The notes: generated by a model from the sequence alone, not told the origin. Shown: positions 1-10,343, counted from the first letter of the stretch. The stretch: 64,000 nt of DNA from Paraburkholderia phenazinium (GCF_900141745.1 NZ_FSRM01000001.1:3782001-3846000), one strand, 5' to 3'. Translations and numbers: made by a program.

Positions 1-1209
1 CATGGCCGCTGCATCGCCGAGCGCGCAAATCGTGCGGCCCATGATGTTTTCAGCCACTGAGTTCAGCAGATCCAGATCTTCCTGGCGGCCAAGGCCGTGC
101 TCGATACGATGCACGACGCGATACAGCCAGCCCGTACCTTCGCGGCACGGCGTGCACTGACCGCAGGACTCTTCGTAATAGAAGTACGACAGACGCAGCA
201 GCGAACGGACCATGCAGCGGGTCTCGTCCATCACGATGACCGCGCCTGAACCGAGCATCGACCCCGCCTTGGCGATCGAGTCATAGTCCATGTCGGTATT
301 CATCATCATCTCGCCCGGGATAACCGGTGCAGACGAGCCGCCCGGAATCACGGCCTTGATCTTCTTGCCGCCACGCATGCCGCCGGCGAGTTCCAGCAGC
401 TTCGCGAACGGCGTGCCGAGCGGCACTTCGTAATTGCCCGGCAGCTCGACGTCGCCCGACACCGAGAAAATCTTGGTGCCGCCGTTATTCGGCTTGCCGA
501 GTTCGAGGTAAGTCTGCGGACCGACCGTCAGCAGGAACGGCACGGCTGCGAACGTTTCGGTGTTGTTGATCGTGGTCGGCTTGCCGTACACGCCGAAGCT
601 CGCCGGGAATGGCGGCTTGAAGCGCGGCTGACCTTTCTTGCCTTCCAGCGACTCGAGCAGCGCAGTTTCTTCGCCGCAGATATACGCGCCGTAACCGTGG
701 TGCGCGTGCAACTGGAACGAGAAGCCCGAGCCCATGATGTTGTCGCCGAGATAACCGGCGCGGCGCGCTTCTTCCAGCGCTTCTTCGAAGCGTCGATACT
801 CAGCGAAGATTTCACCGTGGATATAGTTGTAGCCCACCGTGATGCCCATGGCGTACGCACCGATGGCCATGCCTTCGATCAGCGCATGCGGGTTCCAGCG
901 CAGGATGTCGCGATCCTTGAACGTGCCCGGTTCGCCTTCGTCCGAATTGCAGACGAGGTACTTCTGTCCCGGAAACTGACGCGGCATGAAGCTCCACTTC
1001 AGGCCGGTCGGAAACCCAGCACCGCCGCGACCGCGCAGACCCGACGCCTTGACTTCGGCAATCACCTGCTCGGGCGGAATCTTCTCTTCCAGAATACGGC
1101 GCAACTGGACGTAACCGCCGCGCGACACATAGTCTTCGAGATGCCAGTTGTCGCCGTTCAGGCCAGCGAGAATCAGCGGTTTGATGTGACGATCGTGGAG
1201 AGACGTCAT
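1..1209 (-). CDS. nuoF: NADH-quinone oxidoreductase subunit F (3'-truncated by window edge)
   Basis: NuoF is the flavoprotein of respiratory complex I. It oxidises NADH through FMN and passes electrons to the N3 [4Fe-4S] cluster in the cytoplasmic arm. 403 codons are visible with no stop, so the C-terminus lies beyond position 1. A Gly-rich FMN/NADH loop ([13 protein letters not shown]) sits near residues 60-72. The N3 ligands are Cys349, Cys352 and Cys355 (CGQCTPC) plus Cys395 (TICALGDA). The start ATG overlaps the nuoE stop as ATGA, which indicates translational coupling. Roughly 40 residues are missing compared with usual NuoF. Confidence 0.97.
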   Translation of the reverse strand, partial: MTSLHDRHIKPLILAGLNGDNWHLEDYVSRGGYVQLRRILEEKIPPEQVIAEVKASGLRGRGGAGFPTGLKWSFMPRQFPGQKYLVCNSDEGEPGTFKDRDILRWNPHALIEGMAIGAYAMGITVGYNYIHGEIFAEYRRFEEALEEARRAGYLGDNIMGSGFSFQLHAHHGYGAYICGEETALLESLEGKKGQPRFKPPFPASFGVYGKPTTINNTETFAAVPFLLTVGPQTYLELGKPNNGGTKIFSVSGDVELPGNYEVPLGTPFAKLLELAGGMRGGKKIKAVIPGGSSAPVIPGEMMMNTDMDYDSIAKAGSMLGSGAVIVMDETRCMVRSLLRLSYFYYEESCGQCTPCREGTGWLYRVVHRIEHGLGRQEDLDLLNSVAENIMGRTICALGDAAAM

Positions 1210-1691
1210 TTCGAGAGCTCCTCGAGCAGCTGATCGATCTTCGCGCGGCTCATGAAGCTGCACATGCGATGGTTGTTCACCAGCATCACCGGTGCATCGC
1301 CGCACGAGCCCATGCACTCGCCTTCTTTCAAGGTGAACTTGCCGTCTGCCGTGGTTTCGCCGAAGTCGATGCCGAGCTTCTGCTTCAGATATTCGGCAGC
1401 GCTTTCCGAGCCGCCATCCGGACCGAGCTGGCACGGCAGGTTCGTGCAGAGCGTGATCTTGTACTTGCCGACCGGCGACGTCTCGTACATCGTGTAGAAG
1501 GTCGCGACCTCCTGCACGGCGACCGCCGGCATGCCAAGATAGTCCGCGACGAACTGCATGAGTTCGGGCGACAGCCAGCCATGCTCTTCCTGAGCAACGG
1601 CCAACGCTGACATCACGGCGGACTGTTTCTGATCGGCGGGATACTTCGTCAACGCGCGATCGATTTCTTTCAGGCCTTCAGCTGAGATCAT
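1206..1691 (-). CDS. nuoE: NADH-quinone oxidoreductase subunit E
   Basis: NuoE is the 24-kDa-type thioredoxin-like subunit of complex I that carries the N1a [2Fe-2S] cluster beside NuoF. The four ligands are visible as Cys82 and Cys87 (CTNLPC) and Cys126 and Cys130 (CMGSC). I chose the ATG at 1691, giving 161 aa. A TTG seven codons upstream is in frame, but GAAAGAG fits the ATG as ribosome-binding site and family members begin MISAEG. The stop overlaps the nuoF ATG. A gap of 134 bp with nothing recognisable separates it from nuoD. Confidence 0.96.
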   Translation of the reverse strand: MISAEGLKEIDRALTKYPADQKQSAVMSALAVAQEEHGWLSPELMQFVADYLGMPAVAVQEVATFYTMYETSPVGKYKITLCTNLPCQLGPDGGSESAAEYLKQKLGIDFGETTADGKFTLKEGECMGSCGDAPVMLVNNHRMCSFMSRAKIDQLLEELSK

Positions 1692-1825
1692 TTTCAGACA
1701 CGACTCTTTCAATTCCTACCGAACGAAAACCTGTCGCGTGCTACCTGTTGCGACAGACCCGGCGTTCCTTTGCTTGACGTGCGCCTGCTGCAACTTCGAC
1801 GCACACGCCACGATGAAAATCGCTC

Positions 1826-3079
1826 TTAACGATCGATTTCGCCAAACACGATGTCTTGCGTGCCGATGATCGTCACGGCGTCGGCGATCATGTGACCGCG
1901 CGCCATTTCGTCGAGCGCGGACAAATGCGCATAACCCGGCGCGCGAATCTTCAGGCGATACGGCTTGTTCGCGCCATCCGAGATCAGATAGATGCCGAAC
2001 TCGCCCTTCGGATGTTCGACAGCGGCATACGCTTCGCCTTCGGGCACATGGAAGCCTTCCGTGAAGAGCTTGAAATGGTGAATCAGCTCTTCCATGTTCG
2101 ACTTCATGCCGACGCGCGACGGCGGCGCAATCTTGTGATTGTCGATCATTACGGGGCCCGGATTCTTCCGCAACCATTCAATGCACTGTTTCGCGATTCG
2201 AGTTGATTGACGCATTTCTTCGACGCGTACCAGGTAGCGGTCGTAACAATCGCCGTTCACGCCAACTGGAATATCGAAGTCCAGCTTGTCATAGACTTCA
2301 TACGGTTGCTTCTTGCGCAAATCCCACTCGATACCCGAACCGCGCAGCATGGCACCCGTCATGCCGAGTTGCAGCGCACGCTCCGGGCTGACCACGCCAA
2401 TACCGACCAGACGTTGCTTCCAGATCCGGTTGTCGGTGAGCAGCGTTTCGTATTCGTCGACACAATGCGGGAAACGGGTAAAGAAGTCGTCGATGAAGTC
2501 GAGCAACGAACCCTGGCGGGTCTCGTTCATCTTCGACAAAGCCTTCGCATTGCGAATCTTCGATGCCTTGTACTGCGGCATGGCTTCCGGCAGATCACGG
2601 TACACGCCACCCGGACGGTAGTACGCCGCGTGCATCCGGGCGCCGGACACCGCTTCGTACACGTCCATCAGGTCTTCGCGTTCGCGGAACGCGTACAGAA
2701 ACACGGCCATCGCGCCAACGTCGAGCGCGTGCGAGCCGATCCACATCAGGTGGTTCAGCACGCGTGTGATTTCGTCGAACAGCACGCGGATGTACTTTGC
2801 ACGCACGGGCACGTCGATGCCCAGCAGCTTTTCGATCGCCATCACGTAGCCGTGCTCGTTGACCATCATCGACACGTAGTCGAGACGGTCCATGTACGGC
2901 ACGGACTGGATGAAGGTCTTGGTTTCCGCGAGCTTTTCAGTGGCGCGGTGCAGAAGGCCGATGTGCGGGTCGGCGCGCTGGATCACTTCGCCGTCGAGTT
3001 CGAGCACGAGGCGCAGCACACCGTGCGCGGCCGGGTGCTGCGGGCCGAAGTTGAGCGTGTAGTTTTTGATCTCTGCCAT
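1826..3079 (-). CDS. nuoD: NADH-quinone oxidoreductase subunit D
   Basis: NuoD is the 49-kDa-type subunit of complex I. With NuoB it forms the quinone-binding pocket at the junction of peripheral and membrane arms, and it descends from the large subunit of NiFe hydrogenases. The 417-aa frame has the family's usual length and begins [20 protein letters not shown], the conserved N-terminal strand with the His of the quinone site. The segment [11 protein letters not shown], also conserved, follows near residue 40. It lies 9 bp downstream of nuoC in the operon. Confidence 0.97.
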   Translation of the reverse strand: MAEIKNYTLNFGPQHPAAHGVLRLVLELDGEVIQRADPHIGLLHRATEKLAETKTFIQSVPYMDRLDYVSMMVNEHGYVMAIEKLLGIDVPVRAKYIRVLFDEITRVLNHLMWIGSHALDVGAMAVFLYAFREREDLMDVYEAVSGARMHAAYYRPGGVYRDLPEAMPQYKASKIRNAKALSKMNETRQGSLLDFIDDFFTRFPHCVDEYETLLTDNRIWKQRLVGIGVVSPERALQLGMTGAMLRGSGIEWDLRKKQPYEVYDKLDFDIPVGVNGDCYDRYLVRVEEMRQSTRIAKQCIEWLRKNPGPVMIDNHKIAPPSRVGMKSNMEELIHHFKLFTEGFHVPEGEAYAAVEHPKGEFGIYLISDGANKPYRLKIRAPGYAHLSALDEMARGHMIADAVTIIGTQDIVFGEIDR

Positions 3080-3088
3080 GGCGTTCTC

Positions 3089-3691
3089 TTAGTGTTTCAG
3101 ACCGCCATAGCGATCCTCGCGGATCACGCGCGGCGTGATTTCCCGCGGCTCGATCGTCACAGGCTGATAGACGACGCGCTTCTCTTCCGGGTCGTAACGC
3201 ATTTCGACGTAGCCGGAAATCGGGAAATCCTTGCGGAACGGGTGACCGATGAAACCATAGTCGGTCAGGATACGGCGCAGGTCCGGGTGACCTTCGAAGA
3301 CGATGCCGTACAGGTCAAACGCTTCGCGCTCGTACCAGTTGGCCGAACTCCAGATATCGACCACGGACGGGATCAGCGGCACATCGTCGTCCTGCGCGAA
3401 CACGCGCACGCGCAGACGCCAGTTGTTCGTCACCGACAACAAATGCAGCACCGCCGCGAAACGCGGACCGTCGTACGCACCGTCGCCGTAGGTCTGGTAG
3501 TCGACGCCACACAGGTCGACCACTTGCTCGAAGCGCAGCGACGAATCGTCGCGGAGACGCGTCGCTATATCTTGATATTCTTTGGCACTCACGACAATCG
3601 TGAGCTCGCCGATCGCTTCGGTGACGCTCAGCAGGCGGCCGCTAAAGGCCGCCTCGAGGTTCGCTTTCAGGGTCTCGAGTTTGCTTGCCAT
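3089..3691 (-). CDS. nuoC: NADH-quinone oxidoreductase subunit C
   Basis: NuoC is the 30-kDa-type structural subunit of the complex I peripheral arm and binds no cofactor. At 200 aa it is the stand-alone form, not the NuoCD fusion of enterobacteria. The family signature ERE(A)FDLYGI lies around residues 123-132, followed by the [18 protein letters not shown] stretch that marks NuoC. It sits between nuoB and nuoD with short spacers on both sides. Confidence 0.97.
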   Translation of the reverse strand: MASKLETLKANLEAAFSGRLLSVTEAIGELTIVVSAKEYQDIATRLRDDSSLRFEQVVDLCGVDYQTYGDGAYDGPRFAAVLHLLSVTNNWRLRVRVFAQDDDVPLIPSVVDIWSSANWYEREAFDLYGIVFEGHPDLRRILTDYGFIGHPFRKDFPISGYVEMRYDPEEKRVVYQPVTIEPREITPRVIREDRYGGLKH

Positions 3692-3710
3692 ATTGTGGGG
3701 AGCTCTGGCC

Positions 3711-4190
3711 TTATTGACGTGCGATGGTGTTGGTACGGCGGATCTTCGCTTGTAGCTGGATCACGCCGTAGACCAGCGCTTCCGCGGTCGGCGGACAACC
3801 CGGCACATAGACGTCGACCGGCACGATCCGGTCACAGCCACGCACCACCGAATACGAATAGTGGTAGTAGCCGCCGCCGTTCGCGCACGAGCCCATGGAG
3901 ATCACCCAGCGCGGCTCGGCCATCTGATCGTAGACCTTGCGCAGAGCGGGCGCCATCTTGTTGCACAGCGTGCCGGCGACGATCATCACGTCCGACTGAC
4001 GCGGACTCGGACGAAACACGACGCCGAAACGGTCGAGGTCATAACGGGCAGCACCCGCATGCATCATCTCGACCGCGCAACACGCAAGACCGAACGTCAT
4101 CGGCCACAACGAGCCGGTGCGCGTCCAGTTGATCAGCTTGTCAGCCGTGGTGGTGACAAACCCTTCCTTCAAGACCCCTTCGATACTCAT
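3711..4190 (-). CDS. nuoB: NADH-quinone oxidoreductase subunit B
   Basis: NuoB (PSST-type) carries the terminal N2 [4Fe-4S] cluster that reduces quinone. The tandem cysteines Cys37-Cys38 ([10 protein letters not shown]) plus Cys102 (MGSCANGGG) and Cys132 (VPGCPP) are all present, as needed for the cluster. The 159-aa length is typical for this lineage. It lies 63 bp downstream of nuoA and 19 bp upstream of nuoC. Confidence 0.97.
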
Positions 4191-4253
4191 GTGCTTTCCA
4201 CTCCAGACGGGGCGGCTAGCCTTGGCCGCCCACGCAAACCGGCGATTAATCCA

Positions 4254-4613
4254 TCATTCCCAGTCAAGACCGCCCTTCTTCCAGATGTAGGCGAAGCCCA
4301 GCAGGAACTCGAGCAGGAAAATCATCATTGCCATGAAGCCGGGCCAGCCGATGTCGCGCAGGGCTACACCCCACGGAAACAGGAACGCGGTTTCAAGGTC
4401 GAAAATGATGAAGAGAATGGCGACGAGATAGTAGCGCACATCAAATTTCATGCGCGCATCTTCGAATGCTTCGAAGCCGCACTCGTATGGTGCGTTCTTC
4501 TCGGTATCGGGCCTGTTGGGACCGAGGATCTTGCCAATACTGACCAGTGCTACGCCTAAACCAGTGCCCACCAGGAGGAACAACAAGACGGGGTAATAGG
4601 CTGCGAGGTTCAA
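4254..4613 (-). CDS. nuoA: NADH-quinone oxidoreductase subunit A (TTG start)
   Basis: NuoA is a small membrane subunit of complex I with three transmembrane helices: [35 protein letters not shown] and the C-terminal [16 protein letters not shown]. The conserved [12 protein letters not shown] loop carries the exposed Cys. I start it at TTG 4613, because GAGGAC lies 6 nt upstream and the product is then exactly 119 aa, the usual length. A frame extending upstream to 4658 adds only residues unlike the family. It is the first gene of the nuo operon. Confidence 0.93.
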   Translation of the reverse strand: MNLAAYYPVLLFLLVGTGLGVALVSIGKILGPNRPDTEKNAPYECGFEAFEDARMKFDVRYYLVAILFIIFDLETAFLFPWGVALRDIGWPGFMAMMIFLLEFLLGFAYIWKKGGLDWE

Positions 4614-4730
4614 GACTGTCCTCAATCGGTTGGTTCTGAGTGCAGCTGGGGGAGACAAACACCCAGCACGAAATCACTTCGGCGTGCTTGACGTTGCAAG
4701 CTTAACGCAAACACCAAGCCAGAAGCGACA

Positions 4731-4762
4731 ATGCCAGCCGAAGCGAAGCAAGCGGCTGGCAT
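4731..4762 (-). other. Perfect 10-bp inverted repeat between tRNA-Leu and nuoA
   Basis: ATGCCAGCCG and CGGCTGGCAT pair perfectly around a 12-nt loop. It lies just after tRNA-Leu and before nuoA on the transcribed strand. There is no U-run after the stem (TGTCGCTTCT follows). It may be an RNA 3'-end processing or factor-dependent stop rather than a classical terminator. Confidence 0.45.
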
Positions 4763-4773
4763 TAAGATAACAT

Positions 4774-4860
4774 TGGTGCCGACGGCGAGACTCGAACTCG
4801 CACAGCTTTCGCCACTACCCCCTCAAGATAGCGTGTCTACCAATTTCACCACGTCGGCAC
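4774..4860 (-). tRNA. tRNA-Leu (anticodon GAG)
   Basis: An 87-nt tRNA with the long variable arm of class II tRNAs. The acceptor stem GTGCCGA pairs with TCGGCAC, and the 3' CCA is encoded in the DNA. The anticodon stem CTATC/GGTAG, with one T-G pair, encloses the loop TTGAGGG, so the anticodon is GAG and reads CTC and CTT leucine codons. The T-arm carries GTTCGAGTC. It lies between secG and nuoA on the same strand, the usual location in Burkholderiaceae. Confidence 0.97.
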
Positions 4861-4971
4861 TGTATGCAATCCGGGAAATAAACCAATAAAACCCGCGAAT
4901 CGCTTCAAGACTTGAATTGTAACTGGTTTAAACAGTTTGTTCAACGCACCACAGGCACTTTTGCCGAAAAT

Positions 4972-5349
4972 TTATTTCGGCACATCCTGGCCCGGAGCCG
5001 ACGACGGAGCGGCCGGAAGAGCAGCCGACGAACCAGCCGGAGCAGCTGCTGACGACGCTGCAACCGGAGCGGTCGCTACCGCGCCAAGCAAGCCTGCAGA
5101 AGGCTTGGCGTGATACGAGCCGAGATACGTCAGCGCCAAAGTGCTGACAAAAAAGATCGCTGCGAGCACTGCCGTGGTACGCGACAGAAAGTTCGCCGAA
5201 CCCGTCGCGCCGAACAGACTGCCCGACGCGCCGCTGCCGAATGCGGCACCCATATCGGCGCCCTTACCGTGCTGCAGCAACACGAGGCCAATGACCCCAA
5301 GCGCCGACATCAACTGAACGACGATAATCAATGTTTTCAAAACCAGCAT
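4972..5349 (-). CDS. secG: Preprotein translocase subunit SecG
   Basis: SecG is the auxiliary inner-membrane subunit of the SecYEG translocon. Two hydrophobic helices (LIIVVQLMSALGVIGLVLLQ and TTAVLAAIFFVSTLALTYL) flank the conserved HGKGADMGAAFGSGASGSLFG loop. An Ala/Pro/Ser-rich tail follows, as is common in beta-proteobacteria. I start at ATG 5349, with AGGTGA 6 nt upstream, giving 125 aa. An upstream GTG would overlap that ribosome-binding site. It is 81 bp downstream of tpiA, in one operon with it. Confidence 0.95.
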   Translation of the reverse strand: MLVLKTLIIVVQLMSALGVIGLVLLQHGKGADMGAAFGSGASGSLFGATGSANFLSRTTAVLAAIFFVSTLALTYLGSYHAKPSAGLLGAVATAPVAASSAAAPAGSSAALPAAPSSAPGQDVPK

Positions 5350-5430
5350 CACACTCACCTGAGTCTTTATTTAATCGCGCGGCACAAGGTGCGCCGCACT
5401 CAATGGGTCTACTGCACCCGGGCAACCTGC

Positions 5431-6210
5431 TTATTGCGTGACGCTCACCGCGCCGGCCGCCTTGCAGATTGCCAGGAAATCCTGGTCCTTCAACGACGCG
5501 CCGCCAATCAGGCCACCGTCGATATCCGGCTGACGGAACAACTCTTCCGCATTGCCTGGCTTCACGCTACCGCCATACAACAGTGGTACATCAGCAGCCG
5601 CGGCACTTTTCGCTACGAGACGCGCACGCAGAAATGCATGAACGTCCTGTGCCTGCTGCGCTGTGGCGCTCTTGCCGCTACCGATCGCCCAGACGGGCTC
5701 GTACGCGACGACGATACGCGCCGCCTCTTGCGGCGACAACTTCGCCAGCACCGCATCCAGTTGCGTGCCGACCACCTGCTCGGTCTTGCCCGCATTGCGC
5801 TCTTCGAGCGTTTCGCCAACACAGACGATAGGGGTCAAACCGGCTTCGAGCACACGCTGTGCTTTGACAGCCACCAGCTCCGAACTTTCGCGATGATAGG
5901 CCCGACGCTCCGAGTGCCCGACGATCGCCAGCGACGCAGCGAAATCCACGGCCATCGGCGCAGCCACTTCACCAGTGTAGGCACCCTGCGTGAAGGCAGA
6001 AACGTCCTGCACGCCCCACACGACGCGGCTACCGTCCAGCAGCGCCTGCGCCTGGGCGAGATACAGGCCTGGCACGCACACGCCAACCCGCACGCTCTCC
6101 GGCAGTTCTCCGGCGCCTCGCGCGACAGCTTCGAGCAGAACCGCGTTCTCGGCGAGCCGCCCGTGCATCTTCCAGTTACCGACTACCAGCTTCGCTCGTT
6201 GTTTCGACAT
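5431..6210 (-). CDS. tpiA: Triosephosphate isomerase
   Basis: TpiA interconverts dihydroxyacetone phosphate and glyceraldehyde 3-phosphate in glycolysis and gluconeogenesis. Catalytic residues are Asn12 and Lys14 (GNWKMHG), His99 (IVGHSERR) and Glu171 (VAYEPVWAIGSG), with the phosphate-gripper loop in the last motif. I use ATG 6210, giving 259 aa, because MSKQRAKLVVGNWKM is the family N-terminus. The longer frame upstream reads through the leader. A good promoter lies about 95 bp upstream. Confidence 0.97.
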   Translation of the reverse strand: MSKQRAKLVVGNWKMHGRLAENAVLLEAVARGAGELPESVRVGVCVPGLYLAQAQALLDGSRVVWGVQDVSAFTQGAYTGEVAAPMAVDFAASLAIVGHSERRAYHRESSELVAVKAQRVLEAGLTPIVCVGETLEERNAGKTEQVVGTQLDAVLAKLSPQEAARIVVAYEPVWAIGSGKSATAQQAQDVHAFLRARLVAKSAAAADVPLLYGGSVKPGNAEELFRQPDIDGGLIGGASLKDQDFLAICKAAGAVSVTQ

Positions 6211-6306
6211 CGTCTCGTCTAGTCGTTTCGTCTTGCTGCGGCGGCGGACCCGGTTTGCACCTCGTTGGCCGCCCGTCGGAATCACGCGGCGCACGCAAAA
6301 CACGCA

Positions 6307-6336
6307 ATTTTACTGTGAGCAAGCGGATTGGGTCAA
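6307..6336 (-). promoter_or_regulatory. Predicted sigma-70 promoter for tpiA-secG
   Basis: TTGACC (-35, 6331-6336) and TAAAAT (-10, 6307-6312) are separated by 18 bp on the minus strand. They lie between the quinone oxidoreductase gene and tpiA. Transcription would start near 6300, leaving a leader of about 90 nt. Confidence 0.6.
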
Positions 6337-6391
6337 ACTGCGCGCCCGCAAACCGCCCTTCTCACGCTCGGCCAGCGGCCTCGGCTACCGC

Positions 6392-7402
6392 TCAGGCAGT
6401 CCAATCCAGCATGATCTTGCCGACATGCGTGCTACTTTCCATCAACGCGTGTGCCTCGGCGGCCTGCGCGGCCGGAAACACCTTGTAGATCACCGGCTTG
6501 ATGTGGCCGTCCTCGATATGGGGCCACACCTTTTCCTTCAGCTGGGCCGCGATCTTCGCCTTGAACTCCACCGGACGCGGACGCAGCGTCGAACCGGTCA
6601 CCGTCAAGCGGCGGCGCATGATCTCGGGCAAATTCAGCTCCGCCTTCGCGCCACCCAGCGTCGCGATCAACACGATCCGGCCGCCGTCGGCCAACGCCGT
6701 CAGTTCGCGCGGCACGTAACTGCCGGCAACCATGTCGAGGATCACATCCACGCCGCGGTCGTTCGTCAGCGACTTGAGGACTTCGACGAAATCCTCAGTT
6801 TTATAGTTGATGCCACGCTCGGCACCGAGCTGCTCGCAGGCGCGGCACTTGTCATCGGACCCCGCGGTGGCGAACACGCGAAAACCCAGCGCATGCGCGA
6901 TCTGGATGGCCGTCACGCCAATGCCGCTCGAACCGCCCTGCACCAGCAACGTTTCGTTCGCTCCGCCCTCGCCCGCGCCCAGATGCCCGCGTTCGAACAC
7001 ATTGCTCCAAACGGTAAAGAAGGTTTCCGGCAGCGACGCCGCTTCGATATCCGAGAGCCCCTTGGGCGCCGGCAGACATTGAGCGAGCGGCGCGGCGGCA
7101 TATTCGGCGTAACCACCGCCAGCCAGCAACGCACACACGCGATCGCCAATCTTCAGACCGAACGGGTTGTGCTTTTCGTCGAGCGTCCCGCCGACAATTT
7201 CGCCCGCCACTTCCAACCCCGGCAGGTCCGACGCCCCCGGCGGCGGCGCATAACCACCCTTGCGCTGGAACACGTCCGGACGATTTACGCCCGAGGCCGA
7301 GACCTTGATCAGCACCTCACCCGCTTTCGGTTGCGGCGTGGGCCGCTCGGCGAGCTTCAAGACGTCCGGCGCGCCGAATTCGGTAATTTCGATCGCTTTC
7401 AT
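6392..7402 (-). CDS. NAD(P)H quinone oxidoreductase, PIG3/zeta-crystallin type (MDR family)
   Basis: This is a zinc-free medium-chain reductase that uses NAD(P)H to reduce quinones or enones. The N-terminal GroES-like domain contains VSASGVNRPDVFQRKG and the GLEVAGEI core. The Rossmann domain has the nucleotide-binding run VQGGSSGIGVTAIQIA. Zn-ligand cysteines of alcohol dehydrogenases are absent. I start at ATG 7402, giving 336 aa, because TTGGAGGTGA stands 5 nt upstream. An in-frame TTG 15 bp upstream lies within that site. Its substrate is not evident, and it follows pnp after a terminator. Confidence 0.9.
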   Translation of the reverse strand: MKAIEITEFGAPDVLKLAERPTPQPKAGEVLIKVSASGVNRPDVFQRKGGYAPPPGASDLPGLEVAGEIVGGTLDEKHNPFGLKIGDRVCALLAGGGYAEYAAAPLAQCLPAPKGLSDIEAASLPETFFTVWSNVFERGHLGAGEGGANETLLVQGGSSGIGVTAIQIAHALGFRVFATAGSDDKCRACEQLGAERGINYKTEDFVEVLKSLTNDRGVDVILDMVAGSYVPRELTALADGGRIVLIATLGGAKAELNLPEIMRRRLTVTGSTLRPRPVEFKAKIAAQLKEKVWPHIEDGHIKPVIYKVFPAAQAAEAHALMESSTHVGKIMLDWTA

Positions 7403-7477
7403 CTGCGTCACCTCCAAGGTTTGGATTGGACTGCAAACCCGACCTTAGCCCAGTTTGCAATGCGATCCACCCTGCAT

Positions 7478-7513
7478 GAAAAACGGCCGGCGCGCATTCA
7501 CGCTGCCGGCCGT
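7478..7513 (-). terminator. Intrinsic terminator after pnp
   Basis: ACGGCCGGC and GCCGGCCGT form a perfect 9-bp stem around a 13-nt loop, followed by TTTTT on the minus strand. It lies 17 bp past the pnp stop codon and separates pnp from the quinone oxidoreductase gene. Confidence 0.9.
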
Positions 7514-7529
7514 CCACTACCTTACTGCA

Positions 7530-9677
7530 TTACTGCGGAGTCGGTTCGCCTTGCGGTGCACCCGACCCGGCGTCGTTCAGCAACGCCTTGGCCGAAAGGC
7601 GCACGCGGCCCTTCTCGTCCGTCTGGATGACCTTGACCTTCACCTGCTGGCCGTCTTTCAGATAGTCGTTGATGTCCTTGATGCGCTCGTTGGCGATCTC
7701 GGAGATGTGCAGCAGACCATCCTTGCCCGGCAGGATGTTCACGATCGCGCCGAAATCGAGCAGCTTGAGCACGGTGCCTTCGTAGACTTGGCCCACTTCG
7801 ACTTCCAGCGTGATGTTCTCGATACGCTTCTTCGCTTCGGCCATGCCTTCGCTGCTGGTGCTGGCGATGGTGACGATGCCGTCGTCCGAAATATCGATCG
7901 TCGTGCCGGTTTCTTCGGTCAGCGCGCGGATCACCGAACCACCCTTGCCGATCACGTCGCGGATCTTTTCCGGATTGATCTTGATGGTGATCATGCGCGG
8001 TGCGAATTCCGACAGTTGCGTGTTGGCGCCCGACACAGCCGAGGTCATCTTGCCGAGGATATGCAGACGGCCTTCCTTCGCTTGCGCGAGGGCGACCTGC
8101 ATGATTTCCTTGGTGATGCCCTGAATCTTGATGTCCATCTGCAGCGCGGTCACGCCGTTTTCGGTACCCGCCACCTTGAAGTCCATGTCGCCGAGGTGAT
8201 CTTCGTCGCCGAGGATGTCGGAGAGGACAGCAAACTTGTTGTCTTCGAGAATCAGGCCCATGGCGATGCCGGCAACGTGCGCCTTCATCGGCACGCCGGC
8301 GTCCATCAGTGCGAGGCAGCCGCCGCACACCGAAGCCATCGACGACGAACCGTTCGATTCGGTGATTTCCGATACCACGCGAATCGAGTAGCCGAATTCG
8401 TCGGCGCTCGGCAGGCATGCAGCCAGCGCACGCTTGGCCAGACGGCCGTGACCGATTTCACGGCGCTTCGGCGAACCGACGCGGCCCGTTTCGCCGGTCG
8501 CGAACGGAGGCATGTTGTAGTGGAGCATGAAGCGTTCGCGGTATTCGCCTTCCAGCGCGTCGATGTTCTGCTCGTCGCCCTTCGTGCCGAGCGTTGCCAC
8601 CACGAGTGCCTGAGTTTCACCACGCGTGAACAGCGCCGAGCCGTGCGTACGCGGCAGCACGCCGGTGCGGATCTCAATCGGACGCACGGTACGCGTGTCG
8701 CGGCCGTCAATACGCGGCTCGCCGTTCAGGATCTGCGAACGGACGATCTTCGCTTCGATGTCGAACAGCACGTTGCCGACCGTAGCCTTGTCGGCTGCAA
8801 CCGTGCCGCTTGCTGCAGCGTCTTCTTCCAGCCTGGCCGACGTCGCTGCGCAAACTTCCTTCAGCTTGGTCGAACGCGCCTGCTTGTCGCGGATCTGATA
8901 CGCGGCGAGCAGATCGGCTTGCGCCAGTTCCGCCACGCGAGCAATCAGCGGCTCGTTCTTCGCGGCCGGTTGCCAATCCCACTCCGGCTTGCCGCCTTCG
9001 CGGACCAGTTCATGGATCGCGTCGATCGCGATCTGCATTTGCTCATGGCCGAACACGACAGCGCCGAGCATCACTTCTTCGCTCAGTTGCTGCGCTTCCG
9101 ATTCCACCATCAGCACCGCGCGTTCCGTACCGGCGACCACGAGATCAAGCGCCGATTCCTTCATTTGCGGACGCGTCGGGTTCAACACGTATTCGTTGTT
9201 GATGTAGGCCACGCGTGCAGCGCCGACCGGGCCGTTGAACGGCAGGCCAGACACAGCGAGCGCCGCCGACGCGCCGATCAGCGCGGGGATGTCAGCGGGG
9301 GTTTCCGGGTTCAGCGACAGGACGTGGATCACGACCTGAACTTCGTTGTAGAAGCCTTCCGGGAACAGCGGGCGCAGCGGACGGTCGATCAGGCGCGAGA
9401 TCAGCGTTTCGCCCTCCGAAGGACGGCCTTCACGACGGAAAAAGCCACCCGGGATCTTGCCGGCGGCGTAGGTCTTTTCGAGGTAATCGACGGTCAGGGG
9501 AAAGAAGTCCTGACCCGGCTTGGCGGTCTTGGCGCCGACTACGGTTGCGAGCACAACGGTATCTTCGACATCGACAATCACAGCACCGCTAGCCTGACGA
9601 GCGATTTCGCCCGTTTCGAGGCGAACATTATGTTGCCCCCACTTAAATTCTTTGACGATTTTATTGAACATAGTCAT
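7530..9677 (-). CDS. pnp: Polyribonucleotide nucleotidyltransferase (PNPase)
   Basis: PNPase is the phosphorolytic 3'-to-5' exoribonuclease of the RNA degradosome. The 715-aa protein has two RNase PH domains separated by an alpha-helical linker, then a KH domain ([20 protein letters not shown], with the GKGG loop) and an S1 domain ([20 protein letters not shown]). Start ATG 9677 has GGAGTG 6 nt upstream; a second ATG two codons on is less well placed. It follows rpsO as in most proteobacteria. The 320-bp gap before it holds the rpsO terminator and a large hairpin. Confidence 0.98.
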   Translation of the reverse strand: MTMFNKIVKEFKWGQHNVRLETGEIARQASGAVIVDVEDTVVLATVVGAKTAKPGQDFFPLTVDYLEKTYAAGKIPGGFFRREGRPSEGETLISRLIDRPLRPLFPEGFYNEVQVVIHVLSLNPETPADIPALIGASAALAVSGLPFNGPVGAARVAYINNEYVLNPTRPQMKESALDLVVAGTERAVLMVESEAQQLSEEVMLGAVVFGHEQMQIAIDAIHELVREGGKPEWDWQPAAKNEPLIARVAELAQADLLAAYQIRDKQARSTKLKEVCAATSARLEEDAAASGTVAADKATVGNVLFDIEAKIVRSQILNGEPRIDGRDTRTVRPIEIRTGVLPRTHGSALFTRGETQALVVATLGTKGDEQNIDALEGEYRERFMLHYNMPPFATGETGRVGSPKRREIGHGRLAKRALAACLPSADEFGYSIRVVSEITESNGSSSMASVCGGCLALMDAGVPMKAHVAGIAMGLILEDNKFAVLSDILGDEDHLGDMDFKVAGTENGVTALQMDIKIQGITKEIMQVALAQAKEGRLHILGKMTSAVSGANTQLSEFAPRMITIKINPEKIRDVIGKGGSVIRALTEETGTTIDISDDGIVTIASTSSEGMAEAKKRIENITLEVEVGQVYEGTVLKLLDFGAIVNILPGKDGLLHISEIANERIKDINDYLKDGQQVKVKVIQTDEKGRVRLSAKALLNDAGSGAPQGEPTPQ

Positions 9678-9767
9678 TTTTTCACTCCATCGTTATGCCG
9701 CGCGGACCAGAAGCGGCGCGGCAACGCAAGGACCGGCGCTACATGGGAAGAGGAGTGTTATTTATGC

Positions 9768-9819
9768 CATTCCAGAGAACCACGCCCTACGCGGAGTACG
9801 TGCGCGAACCGCTGGAATG
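9768..9819 (-). other. Long-range hairpin in the pnp 5' leader
   Basis: CATTCCAG and CTGGAATG, 36 nt apart, form an 8-bp stem in the pnp leader. Inside it CACG and CGTG can pair, extending a bulged hairpin. In E. coli the pnp leader folds into an RNase III substrate used for PNPase autoregulation. The position here, between the rpsO terminator and the pnp start, is the same. That role is inferred from location and fold only. Confidence 0.45.
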
Positions 9820-9926
9820 ACACAAAGCTCTACCCTGAAGCCCGGCTGTGTTGAGTGTTGCCCGCCGCATGAACCGTCACGCTACCGCGGACAACCACCG
9901 GTGCACCTCACATGAAGCGCACCGTT

Positions 9927-9967
9927 CAAAAACAAAATGCCTGTATCAGTGAAACTGACACAGGCAT
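9927..9967 (-). terminator. Intrinsic terminator after rpsO
   Basis: A stem of 8 bp (ATGCCTGT/ACAGGCAT), one mismatch and 5 more bp (TCAGT/ACTGA) with a GAA loop is followed on the minus strand by TTTGTTTTTG. It lies 30 bp past rpsO. Some read-through into pnp is expected, as in E. coli. Confidence 0.92.
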
Positions 9968-9997
9968 CTTGCTGAGAGCGCCTTACCGCGCGCCCAA

Positions 9998-10270
9998 TTA
10001 CTTACGCAGACCCAGCTTCTCGATCAGTGCGCGGTAACGGTCCGCGTCCTTACCCTTCAGGTAGTCGAGTAGCTTACGACGACGGCTCACCATGCGCAGC
10101 AGACCGCGGCGGCTGTGGTGATCTTTCGTGTGAGCCTTGAAGTGAACGGTCAGTTCGTTGATACGGGTGGTCAGCAGAGCGACCTGAACTTCGGGGGAGC
10201 CGGTGTCGTTAGCAGCGCGTGCAAATTGCGCAACGACTTCGGACTTCTTGCTTGTTTCAACTGCGGTCAT
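9998..10270 (-). CDS. rpsO: 30S ribosomal protein S15
   Basis: S15 is a primary 16S rRNA-binding protein of the 30S platform. The 90-aa product contains the family core [19 protein letters not shown] and [22 protein letters not shown], followed by the conserved C-terminus ending LIEKLGLRK. The ATG at 10270 is preceded by AAGGA at about 9 nt. It lies upstream of pnp with its own promoter and terminator. Confidence 0.98.
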   Translation of the reverse strand: MTAVETSKKSEVVAQFARAANDTGSPEVQVALLTTRINELTVHFKAHTKDHHSRRGLLRMVSRRRKLLDYLKGKDADRYRALIEKLGLRK

Positions 10271-10343
10271 ATCAAATTTTCCTTGAGAACTAAACAGGCG
10301 GTCACGGAAGAAAGGCCGTGCCGTGGCTTACAACGAGGGGCGT

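Noticed and set aside
2207..4132. A 641-codon open frame on the plus strand opposite nuoB-nuoD
   Set aside because: It is antisense to well-conserved complex I genes, is rich in His, Arg and Gln as GC-rich shadow frames are, and has no recognisable domain.
4731..4762. Intrinsic terminator ahead of nuoA
   Set aside because: The inverted repeat is perfect, but no T-tract follows on the transcribed strand, so I list it only as a stem-loop.
7455..9854. A 799-codon open frame opposite pnp
   Set aside because: It is a high-GC antisense artefact of pnp, with no family motifs and no ribosome-binding site.
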